A stretch of DNA of 10,513 nucleotides from Reyranella sp. (GTDB lineage: Bacteria; Pseudomonadota; Alphaproteobacteria; Reyranellales; Reyranellaceae): the NCBI GenBank assembly GCA_021732965.1, contig JAKFVZ010000682.1:1-10513 (forward strand), read 5' to 3'. The position numbers and the translations under genes were made by a program. The notes beneath the pieces were generated by a model, which did no database searches, was not told the origin of the DNA, and saw only the letters and a program-made list of their open reading frames with translations. This document shows positions 1 to 5,918 of this stretch, in pieces (position 1 is the stretch's first letter; every line of letters begins with the position of its first letter).

Positions 1-755
1 GGCTGGTGCTCCAGCGTGTTCAGCCCATGCTGGTCGCCGGCGAAGATCTGCAGCGGCGCCACGACGGCGATCATGCCCATCGCCATCGAGAACATGACGC
101 GCGCGCCCTCGTTTCCGCGCTCTTTCAGGAGATGCCACGCACCGACCGCACCGACGACCAGCGCCGTCGTCAGGTAGGCGCCGAAGACCGTGTGCACGAG
201 CCGGTACGGGAAGGACGGGTTGAAGATGACCGCCCACCAATCGACGGGTACGAACTGGCCGCCCGCGTTGATCGCGTAGCCCGCCGGGGTCTGCATCCAG
301 CTGTTCGCCGAGAGGATCCAGAAGGCCGAGAAGAAGGTGCCGATGGCAACGGCCAGCGTCGCCGCGAAGTGCAGTCCCTTGCCGACACGGTTCATGCCGA
401 ACAGCATGACACCCAGGAAGCCGGCTTCGAGGAAGAACGCCGTCAGCACCTCGTAGGCCATCAGCGGGCCGATCACGGGGCCTGCCTTGTCGGAGAAGAC
501 CGACCAGTTCGTGCCGAACTGGTAGGACATGACGATGCCCGACACGACGCCCATGCCGAAGGCCAATGCGAAGATCTTCAGCCAGTATTTGAACAGGTCG
601 AGATAGACCTGCCGTCCCGTCCACAGCCACAGGCCTTCGAGCACGGCGAGATAGCTTGCCAGACCGATCGAGAAGGACGGGAAGATGAAATGGAACGAGA
701 CGGTGAAAGCGAACTGGAGTCTTGCCAGGAAGACTGCGTCCAATCCTTCGAACAT
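1..755 (-). CDS. cioA: Cytochrome bd-type quinol oxidase subunit I, cyanide-insensitive (CioA) type, N-terminal part
   Basis: This is the catalytic subunit of a bd-family terminal oxidase in the inner membrane, which oxidises quinol and reduces O2 to water. The visible part covers residues 1-251; the rest lies beyond position 1. Family landmarks are visible: His22 in FHFIFP (high-spin haem ligand, E. coli His19), Glu102 and Glu110 in YEVLTAFFLEAG (E. coli Glu99/Glu107), and His188 in PYRLVHTV (low-spin haem ligand, E. coli His186). Several hydrophobic helices are evident. The segment GDQHGLNTLEHQ at the truncated end resembles the CioA (cyanide-insensitive) branch more than E. coli CydA. The Q-loop length that would confirm this is outside the window. 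The ATG at 753-755 has a strong Shine-Dalgarno AGGAG 8 nt upstream. The gene follows the MocR regulator by 11 bp, so the two are probably co-transcribed. Subunit II should lie just outside the window. Family is near certain; the Cio subtype is likely. Confidence 0.95.
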   Translation of the reverse strand, partial: MFEGLDAVFLARLQFAFTVSFHFIFPSFSIGLASYLAVLEGLWLWTGRQVYLDLFKYWLKIFALAFGMGVVSGIVMSYQFGTNWSVFSDKAGPVIGPLMAYEVLTAFFLEAGFLGVMLFGMNRVGKGLHFAATLAVAIGTFFSAFWILSANSWMQTPAGYAINAGGQFVPVDWWAVIFNPSFPYRLVHTVFGAYLTTALVVGAVGAWHLLKERGNEGARVMFSMAMGMIAVVAPLQIFAGDQHGLNTLEHQ

Positions 756-769
756 GGTGCCTTCTCCTA
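756..769 (-). promoter_or_regulatory. cioA ribosome binding site overlapping the mocR stop codon
   Basis: On the minus strand the mocR stop codon TAG (767-769) runs directly into the sequence TAGGAGAAGG, so the stop overlaps the Shine-Dalgarno AGGAG (764-768), 8 nt before the cioA ATG. This favours translational coupling, in which ribosomes finishing the regulator re-initiate on the oxidase subunit. No terminator or promoter fits in the 11-bp gap. Confidence 0.75.
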
Positions 770-2143
770 GACGATGCGCGAGGCGTAAGCCGGCGACTTC
801 AGCGCCACGACCAGCACGTCGAGCGCCGCAACGAGCTCCGAGCGATTGCGCGCCGCGCCCAACGCGACGCGAATGGCATGCTCCGGCTCTCCATCGACGC
901 TGAAACTGTCGCTCGTCACCACCGCAAACCCCTGTCGTTGAACATGCGCGGCAAACTCCGCCCGGGTCCATGCGGCCGGCAAGCGCAGCCACACATGATG
1001 TCCCTTCGGGTGGGCGAGGTAACTCTGACCGGAAAGCGCTTTCTCCGCCAGCTTCTGTCTTGCGGCGGCTTCTGCTGCAACCGCCGACATGATGGCATCG
1101 GCGCTGCCGTCTGCGAGCCAGCGCGACACGAGCGCGACCATCAGCGGCACTGGCATCTGCGACACTGTGCGCAGTGCGTTGGAGAGCACCGACGCAGCGG
1201 CGCGATCGGGCGTGAGCACATGGGCGACGCGCAAGCCGGGGGCCATGCACTTCGACAAGGTCATCGCGAGATAGCTGCGCTCCGGAATCAACGTGGCGAT
1301 GGGCTGCGCCTTCGGTTCGAGATTTCCATAGGCATCGTCCTCGATCAGCACGAGGTCGTGACGACGGATCGCGGCCGCGAGCTCCTCGCGTCGAGCCTGC
1401 CCGATCGTCTGCGTCGTCGGATTGTGGATCGTCGGCAGGAGATAGACCGCCTTCGGTGAATGCATGCGGCAGGCCTCGGCGAGCGCTGAGGGATCCGTGC
1501 CGTCGCCATCCGACGCGACGCCGACGAGACGTACGCCGAGCGAAGCGGCCGCAGACTTGAAGCCGGGATAGGTGAGCCGGTCGGTGAGCACGACGTCGCC
1601 CGGCCGCGTCACCGACAGCAGCAGCGCCACCAGGGCGCTCTGCGTGCCGGGCGAGATCACGAGCCGGTCCGCCTCGGCATGGCGCACGCGCCGCCGCAGC
1701 CAGGCCGCCGCAATGCCGCGATCGACGGTGCTGCCGCCCGCCTGCTGGTAGCTCAGGAGATCGGAGAAACCGTGATCGCGCTGCAGGGCGGCCAGCCCGC
1801 GCATGATGCGCCCCTCCAGGTCGGCCTCGATGGGCGCCGGCGGCAGGTTCATCGACAGGTCGACCGCGATGCCGGCCGCCGCCTGACCCGCCGGCCGGGC
1901 ACGGCTCTCGGCGACGAAGGTCCCCTGCCCGACCCTTGCATCGGTCAGCCCCCGGCGTCGCGCCTCATTGTAGGCCCGCGTGACGGTCGTGAGATCGACA
2001 CCCAGCGTCCTCGCCAGGGCCCGATGGGTCGGCAGCCGCTGCCCGCGATGCAGCCGGCCCGAGGAAATATCCCGGTCCAGCGCCTGGACGATGCCCTCAT
2101 AGACAGGCCCGTCGGCAGCATCGAGCGTAGGGCTCCAATCCAT
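767..2143 (-). CDS. MocR-family transcriptional regulator (GntR winged helix fused to PLP aminotransferase-like domain)
   Basis: This is a 458-residue cytoplasmic transcription factor, normal length for the MocR/GabR/PdxR family. Residues about 14-78 form a GntR winged helix-turn-helix (LPTHRALARTLGVDLTTVTRAYNEARRRGL, wing VGQGTFV; motif split here as LPTHRALARTLGVD and LTTVTRAYNEARRRGL). Residues about 95-450 are a fold-type I aminotransferase domain. PLP-site residues are intact: Asn241 (PTIHNP), Asp269 and Tyr272 (IEDDAYG), the Schiff-base Lys298 (LSKCMAPGLR) and the carboxylate-binding Arg425 (AIRVALG). It should therefore bind PLP and sense an amine, amino acid or PLP itself. An in-frame ATG exists 24 codons upstream, but the start at 2141-2143 is preferred because the conserved N-terminus begins there and AAGGAG lies 9 nt upstream. 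It is divergent from the DUF983 gene and just upstream of cioA, so it probably regulates both and itself. The ligand is unknown. Confidence 0.93.
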   Translation of the reverse strand: MDWSPTLDAADGPVYEGIVQALDRDISSGRLHRGQRLPTHRALARTLGVDLTTVTRAYNEARRRGLTDARVGQGTFVAESRARPAGQAAAGIAVDLSMNLPPAPIEADLEGRIMRGLAALQRDHGFSDLLSYQQAGGSTVDRGIAAAWLRRRVRHAEADRLVISPGTQSALVALLLSVTRPGDVVLTDRLTYPGFKSAAASLGVRLVGVASDGDGTDPSALAEACRMHSPKAVYLLPTIHNPTTQTIGQARREELAAAIRRHDLVLIEDDAYGNLEPKAQPIATLIPERSYLAMTLSKCMAPGLRVAHVLTPDRAAASVLSNALRTVSQMPVPLMVALVSRWLADGSADAIMSAVAAEAAARQKLAEKALSGQSYLAHPKGHHVWLRLPAAWTRAEFAAHVQRQGFAVVTSDSFSVDGEPEHAIRVALGAARNRSELVAALDVLVVALKSPAYASRIV

Positions 2144-2188
2144 ACAATATGTCTCCTTTGCCTTGAATGTATGCTTTACTGTATGGAT
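2138..2188. repeat. TGTATG boxes: candidate MocR operator
   Basis: ATCCATACA (2138-2146) and TGTATGGAT (2180-2188) are a perfect 9-bp inverted pair whose centres are 42 bp apart, about four helical turns. A third TGTATG (2168-2173) is a direct repeat of TGTATG at 2180-2185, exactly 12 bp apart. One arm covers the mocR start codon and the others lie inside both putative promoters. MocR-family proteins such as GabR and PdxR are known to bind spaced short repeats in their divergent promoters, so autoregulation is the natural reading. Binding itself is inferred. Confidence 0.55.
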
Positions 2189-2216
2189 ATACAAGCACGA
2201 CAAACAGGAGGACACG
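2144..2216. promoter_or_regulatory. Divergent control region between the mocR-cioA operon and the DUF983 gene
   Basis: This 73-bp gap is clearly richer in A+T than the flanking genes. Promoter-like hexamers face both ways. Plus strand: TTGAAT (2164-2169), 18 bp, TATACA (2188-2193), followed by Shine-Dalgarno AGGAGG (2206-2211) before the DUF983 ATG. Minus strand: TTGTAT (2189-2194), 17 bp, TACATT (2166-2171), followed by AAGGAG (2153-2158) before the mocR ATG. The two putative promoters lie almost on top of each other, so one bound protein could control both. Hexamer matches are partial (3-4 of 6), so exact promoter positions are tentative, but the control role of the gap is well supported by the gene layout. 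Confidence 0.6.
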
Positions 2217-2603
2217 ATGGCTGGAAAGGGTGGTCTCTATCTTCTGCGGGGCATGATGGGTCGCTGCCCGGCGTGCGGCGAAGGCAAGCTGTTCCGCGCC
2301 TTCGTGAAGGTGGCCGACCGTTGCAATGCCTGCGGCGAGGACCTGCACCATCACCGCGCCGACGACTTCCCCGCCTACCTGACGATCTTCCTGGTCGGCC
2401 ATCTGGTCGTGCCGATCGCGATGTATGTCGAGATCGTCCACCAGCCGTCCTACTGGCTGCACGCCGCGCTCTGGGCGCCGATGGTGATCCTGCTGTCGAT
2501 CGGCCTGCTGCAGCCGATGAAGGGCATGATCGTCGCCCTGCAATGGCACATGGGCATGCACGGCTTCGCCGCCGCGAAGCAGGAACGCGCCGAATACTGT
2601 TAA
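2217..2603 (+). CDS. DUF983 family membrane protein with zinc ribbon
   Basis: A 128-residue protein, typical for DUF983. The N-terminus carries a four-cysteine zinc ribbon, CPAC (Cys17, Cys20) and CNAC (Cys36, Cys39), followed by HHHRADDFPAYLT (a family hallmark) and two hydrophobic segments at about 52-72 and 82-99, indicating an inner-membrane protein. The C-terminus has QPMKGMIVALQWHMGM, also typical. The family has no established biochemical role. In alphaproteobacteria it is often encoded in cytochrome c oxidase clusters near SURF1, which fits its place opposite a bd oxidase operon and suggests help in oxidase or haem/copper assembly (inference). The start at 2217 is chosen over an upstream in-frame ATG at 2163 because AGGAGG lies 5 nt upstream and the conserved region starts here. 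Its TAA stop overlaps the stop of the convergent asparaginase gene. Confidence 0.88.
   Translation: MAGKGGLYLLRGMMGRCPACGEGKLFRAFVKVADRCNACGEDLHHHRADDFPAYLTIFLVGHLVVPIAMYVEIVHQPSYWLHAALWAPMVILLSIGLLQPMKGMIVALQWHMGMHGFAAAKQERAEYC
2600..2603. other. Shared TTAA stop of two convergent genes
   Basis: The palindrome TTAA provides TAA to the plus-strand DUF983 gene (2601-2603) and TAA to the minus-strand asparaginase gene (2600-2602). There is no intergenic space, so any terminator must lie within the opposing coding sequence, and transcripts probably overlap at their 3' ends. Confidence 0.9.
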
Positions 2604-3619
2604 CCGAAAGTCTCGAACACCTCGGCGATCGCTGTCCGGTCCAGGCCGGCGCGCAGGCAGGCCTGCAGAAGCACCCGCGCCTTCAGCGGGTTGAGACGGC
2701 CGCCCCAGATGAGGCCGGCCTTGCGCAGCGCGATCTCCGAGCTGGGACCGCCATAGGTCTGTCGCAGCAGCGGCCCGCCGCCGGCGCGCGGCGACACGAC
2801 CGTCGGGATGATCTCGCCAAGCTGTCCCACCAGCGACGCGACACGCTCCGGCACATGGCCACCGCCCATCGCGCCCACCACGACGCCGCGATAGCCAAGC
2901 TGGTCGCGATGATCGACCATCGCCTCGAGGATGTAGCCTGGCTCGTCGAGCCCCATCCACAAGAGCGCCACCGGCTGCTCCCTGCCTTCCGACGCCTTGC
3001 CCAGCCGCTTGCGCGCAGCTTCGACCGACGACCGCACCGGCAGCGAAAGCGGCACGACGCGATCCTCGACCAGCGCTGCCAACGGCCCGGTCTGCGGTGC
3101 TGCGAAAGCATTGAAGCGCGTCGGATGGACCTTCTGCACGTCGGCCGCCGCATAGACTTCGTCCAGCATCACGGCGAGGACGCCCAGCGACTTCGCATGC
3201 GCCTTCACCCAAGGATCGCAGGCGACGCGCACCGCGGCGAGCAGGTTGCCCGGCCCGTCGGGCGAGGTGAGTGCGGGATTGCGCATCGCCGCCGTCACGA
3301 TCACCGGAATGTCGCGCTCGACCAGCAGGTCGAGCAGGAAGCTGGTCTCCTCCAGCGTGTCGGTGCCCTGCGTCACCACCACGCCATCGACATCGAGACC
3401 CATGATCTTCGCCGCCAGCGCATGCATCTGGTCGAAGGACAGCGAATGGCTGCCGACGCGCGACACCGTTTCCGCGCGAATGTCCGCCAGCCCGGCCAGC
3501 AGCGGCACGGCCGCGACGAGATCGTCGGCGCCCAGGCCCATCTGCATGGCGCCCGACGCATCCGGCGCCGTCGCGATGGTGCCGCCGAGGGCCAGGATCT
3601 GGATACGCGGAAGGGTCAT
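2600..3619 (-). CDS. L-asparaginase family amidohydrolase
   Basis: A 339-residue enzyme of the bacterial asparaginase/glutaminase family, which hydrolyses the side-chain amide of asparagine (sometimes glutamine or related amides) to the acid and ammonia. The catalytic set is visible: nucleophile Thr14 in LGGTIAT, Ser57 in VGSHSLS, Thr86-Asp87 in VVTQGTDTLEET, and Lys164 in DVQKVHPTRF. The C-terminal half has VVVGAMGGGHVPE and the family's usual C-terminal helices. No signal peptide is present, so it is probably cytoplasmic. The tyrosine usually found in the flexible lid loop after the first threonine is absent (APDASGAMQMG instead), so substrate preference could differ from classical asparagine. 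The start at 3617-3619 overlaps the stop of the upstream exported protein gene by ATGA, with a GAGG ribosome site about 8 nt upstream. Family is secure; exact substrate is not. Confidence 0.9.
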   Translation of the reverse strand: MTLPRIQILALGGTIATAPDASGAMQMGLGADDLVAAVPLLAGLADIRAETVSRVGSHSLSFDQMHALAAKIMGLDVDGVVVTQGTDTLEETSFLLDLLVERDIPVIVTAAMRNPALTSPDGPGNLLAAVRVACDPWVKAHAKSLGVLAVMLDEVYAAADVQKVHPTRFNAFAAPQTGPLAALVEDRVVPLSLPVRSSVEAARKRLGKASEGREQPVALLWMGLDEPGYILEAMVDHRDQLGYRGVVVGAMGGGHVPERVASLVGQLGEIIPTVVSPRAGGGPLLRQTYGGPSSEIALRKAGLIWGGRLNPLKARVLLQACLRAGLDRTAIAEVFETFG

Positions 3620-4143
3620 GGCAAAAGCCTCAGGGAACGGAAGAAACGCTCGGCCTCGGGCGCGCGCATCGCATCGGCCGGCGCGAGATAGCCCAGCGAC
3701 ACGTAGCGGCTGCCCTTCAGCACGACGAGCTGGCGCAAAGCATTGCCGCCCGCTAGCGGGCCGATCGATTCGACGGCCGGCGCACCCTGAACCGTCTTCC
3801 AGTCGACCTGGGTCCACTTGCCGCCCGCGAGACGCTGCGCGCGATCGTCGAGCGCGGATTGCAGGTTGAGCCTGGGCTGGCGCACGTCGACGTCCGCCGG
3901 ATAGAGCGCGCTCTGCGCCACGAAGGACAGGCGACGGTATTCGAGACTGTAGGAGTGGTAGACGAACGGCGTGCCGGCCGGCGTCGTCGTGTCGATCTTC
4001 TTGTAGAGCGGCGCGGCCGGCATCTCGACGAAGAACGACTTGTCGGCGCTCTCGACCGGAAACCACGAGGCCGATTGCGCGAGCGCATCGCCGGCCAGCA
4101 GGACGGCCGGCAGCGCGAGGAACGAACGTCGATACGCGCTCAT
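3616..4143 (-). CDS. Small exported protein of unknown function with Tat-like signal peptide
   Basis: A 175-residue protein I do not recognise. The N-terminus, YRRSFLALPAVLLAGDALA, looks like a signal peptide with probable cleavage after Ala22; the RRSFL segment resembles a twin-arginine (Tat) motif, although the usual lysine after it is missing. The mature part (about 153 residues) has mixed alpha/beta character, with aromatic-rich patterns (WFPVESADKSFFVEMP, FVYHSYSLEYRRLSFVAQ) and no cysteines, so it is probably a soluble periplasmic domain. It overlaps the hydantoinase B gene upstream by ATGA (4140-4143) and the asparaginase gene downstream by ATGA (3616-3619), so it is translated as part of that operon. 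Such placement suggests a role linked to the same substrate, but this is inference. Reading frame and coupling are well supported; function is not. Confidence 0.8.
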   Translation of the reverse strand: MSAYRRSFLALPAVLLAGDALAQSASWFPVESADKSFFVEMPAAPLYKKIDTTTPAGTPFVYHSYSLEYRRLSFVAQSALYPADVDVRQPRLNLQSALDDRAQRLAGGKWTQVDWKTVQGAPAVESIGPLAGGNALRQLVVLKGSRYVSLGYLAPADAMRAPEAERFFRSLRLLP

Positions 4144-5837
4144 TCGGCGGCCTGCGCCGGCCCGAACTTCTCGCGCGCCTCGGCGGCGGTGTAGTAGCCG
4201 CGCGCCACGTCTCGGGCGATCGACTCCCGGCTGCGCCTGGCGGGATCGCCAAAGCCACCGCCACCCGGGGTCGAAACCCGCACGACGTCACCGACGCCAA
4301 GCTCGATGTCCTGGTCCTTTGAAAGATGTGGCGGACGGTAGGTCTGGCCGCCCTGGTCGACTTGCACCGTGTTGGCACCGCCGGCATGGCCGCCCAGCAC
4401 GCCCTGCGGCCCGGTGCGGCCGTGGTCCATCACCATCGACACGCGCGCCTCGCCGCGACGCAGCTTGATCGCGTAGTTGATGCCGAAGCCGCCGCGGAAC
4501 TCGCCGGCACCGCCCGAGCCCTCGCGCAGGGAAAATTCCTCGAACAGCACGGGATAGAACTGCTCCAACACCTCGACCGGCGGCATCTTGGAGATGCCGA
4601 TGGTCGAGCAGCCGTTGCTCAACCCGTCGCCGCCCTGGAAGCCGCCGTAACCGCCGCCGGTGAAGAGATACATGATGTAGTTGCGCTTGCGCTCCGGATC
4701 GTAGCCGCCGACACCCAGGTTGCCGGAGGTCCCGGCCGGCGCGGCGAACAGCAGGTCGGGGATTGCCTTGGTGAGCGCCGCGAATACCGCCTCGGCGATG
4801 CGCTGGCTCACCTCGGCCGCGCAGCCCGAGACTGGCCGTGGATACTTTGCGTACAGGAACGTGCCCTCGGGCTCGACGATGCGCAGCGGCTCGAAAGTGC
4901 CGGCATTGATCGGCACGTCGGGGAAGACATGCTTCACGGCGAGGTAGATCGCCGACTTGGTGGTGGCGATCACGCTGTTCATCGGGCCACGGCAGGGCGG
5001 GCTCGATCCCGTCATGTCGAAGGTGAGTTCGTCGCCCTTCTTCGTGATCTTCATCCGGATCGTGAGCGGCTCGTCGACGACGCCGTCGCTGTCGACCTGC
5101 GAGGTGCCCTCGTAGATGCCGTTGGGAATGCCGGCAATCTTCGCGCGCATCTGGCGCTCGGCGCGGTGGCGCATCTCCGCGATCGCCGCCCGCACCACAT
5201 CGGCGCCGTAGCGGTCGATCAGTTCGGTGAGCCGCACCTCGCCGGTCGTGAGCGCGGCGGCCTGGGCCTTGATGTCGCCGATGCGCTGATCGGCGATGCG
5301 GATGTTGGACATGATGATGGACAGGATCTCCTGGTCCATCTCGCCCTTCTTGAAGAACTTCACCGGCGGCAGGCGCAGCCCCTCCTGCTCGACCTCGGTG
5401 GCGCTGGCCGAGAAGCCACCCGGCACCATGCCGCCGACGTCCGGCCAGTGGCCGGTGTTGGCGAGCCAGGCGAACAGCTCGCCCTTGTAGAAGAACGGCT
5501 TCACGAAGCGCACGTCCATGAGATGCGTGCCGCCGAGATAGGGATCGTTGACGATGAACACGTCGCCCGGATCGACCTTGCCGGCATAGTGCGTCTTCAC
5601 CCGCTCGATCACGGCGCGGGTCGAAAACTGCATGGTTCCGACGAAAACCGGCAGGCCGAGTTCGCCCTGGGCGATCAGGGAACCGTCTACGGTGTCGTAG
5701 ATGCCGTCGGAGCGGTCCATACCCTCCGAGATCACCGGCGAGAAGGCCGCACGCACGAAAGCCAGATCCATCTCGTTGCAGACCTGGATCAGGCCGTTCT
5801 GGATGACTGTCAAAGTGACGGGATCGAGATTCGACAT
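4140..5837 (-). CDS. Hydantoinase B/oxoprolinase family protein (HyuB-like)
   Basis: A 565-residue cytoplasmic protein of the HyuB family (N-methylhydantoinase beta subunit, 5-oxoprolinase C-terminal half, acetone/acetophenone carboxylase subunit). Family hallmarks in order: LDPVTLTVIQNGL at the N-terminus, ISEGMDRSDGIYD (about 37-48), NDPYLGGTHLMDV (97-109), GHWPDVGGMVPGG (129-141), the central FDMTGSSPPCRGPMNS, GGYGGFQGGDG, and a C-terminal VSTPGGGGFGDP. These enzymes normally act with an ATP-using HyuA partner to open cyclic amides or activate carbonyl groups. No HyuA gene is in the window, so the partner is elsewhere or the protein works differently. The start at 5835-5837 matches the usual family N-terminus; in-frame starts 5861 and 5897 would add 8 or 20 residues unlike the family. 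The ribosome site is weak. It is the first gene of a coupled three-gene unit. Confidence 0.92.
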   Translation of the reverse strand: MSNLDPVTLTVIQNGLIQVCNEMDLAFVRAAFSPVISEGMDRSDGIYDTVDGSLIAQGELGLPVFVGTMQFSTRAVIERVKTHYAGKVDPGDVFIVNDPYLGGTHLMDVRFVKPFFYKGELFAWLANTGHWPDVGGMVPGGFSASATEVEQEGLRLPPVKFFKKGEMDQEILSIIMSNIRIADQRIGDIKAQAAALTTGEVRLTELIDRYGADVVRAAIAEMRHRAERQMRAKIAGIPNGIYEGTSQVDSDGVVDEPLTIRMKITKKGDELTFDMTGSSPPCRGPMNSVIATTKSAIYLAVKHVFPDVPINAGTFEPLRIVEPEGTFLYAKYPRPVSGCAAEVSQRIAEAVFAALTKAIPDLLFAAPAGTSGNLGVGGYDPERKRNYIMYLFTGGGYGGFQGGDGLSNGCSTIGISKMPPVEVLEQFYPVLFEEFSLREGSGGAGEFRGGFGINYAIKLRRGEARVSMVMDHGRTGPQGVLGGHAGGANTVQVDQGGQTYRPPHLSKDQDIELGVGDVVRVSTPGGGGFGDPARRSRESIARDVARGYYTAAEAREKFGPAQAAE

Positions 5838-5846
5838 GTCCGAATC
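5828..5846 (-). promoter_or_regulatory. Potential mRNA hairpin with the hyuB-like start codon in its loop
   Basis: On the minus strand, GATTCG-GACATGT-CGAATC forms a perfect 6-bp stem with a 7-nt loop containing the ATG start (5835-5837). The stem includes codons 2 and 3. It could tune translation initiation or, as DNA, serve as an operator half-symmetric about the start. A 6-bp stem can arise by chance, so the role is tentative. Confidence 0.35.
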
Positions 5847-5917
5847 ACTAGCACAGCCCATGCCTCGCTGCGCTATGATGGCGTTCAAATCCCCCACTTT
5901 TCGAAGCGGAATCCCCC
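5838..5917. promoter_or_regulatory. Divergent control region between the hyuB-like operon and the molybdenum hydroxylase operon
   Basis: This 80-bp gap must hold the start signals for both divergent operons. On the plus strand TATGAT (5874-5879) is a good -10 candidate, placing the start of transcription near 5886 and giving a leader of about 30 nt; no good -35 is seen 17 bp upstream, suggesting an activator. A minus-strand TTGAAC (5881-5886 region, reverse of GTTCAA at 5883-5888) could be a -35 for hyuB, but its -10 is not convincing. A weak Shine-Dalgarno (GCGGA, 5906-5910) precedes the ATG at 5918. No regulator gene adjoins this gap. Confidence 0.45.
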
Positions 5918-5918
5918 A
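5888..5918 (+). repeat. Direct repeat AATCCCCCA in the molybdenum hydroxylase leader
   Basis: AATCCCCCA occurs at 5888-5896 and again at 5910-5918, start to start 22 bp, about two helical turns, with TTCGAA between them (5899-5904). The second copy runs into the ATG start codon. Such phased repeats just upstream of a gene can be regulator sites or mRNA-binding sites; no known motif is recognised. Confidence 0.45.

Noticed and set aside
2620..2720. G+C-rich short inverted repeats after the DUF983 stop as an intrinsic terminator
   Set aside because: They lie inside the asparaginase gene and lack a following run of T, so they are most likely coding composition.
1679..3691. A 670-codon open frame on the plus strand across mocR, the DUF983 gene and the asparaginase gene
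   Set aside because: It runs through three well-supported genes and a control region, is rich in Arg/His/Gln, and has no recognisable domain.
2600..4387. A longer asparaginase reading frame extending upstream to 4387
   Set aside because: The extension is Arg/Pro-rich antisense-like sequence overlapping the exported protein and HyuB genes. The conserved asparaginase N-terminus starts at 3619, with a ribosome site and an ATGA overlap.
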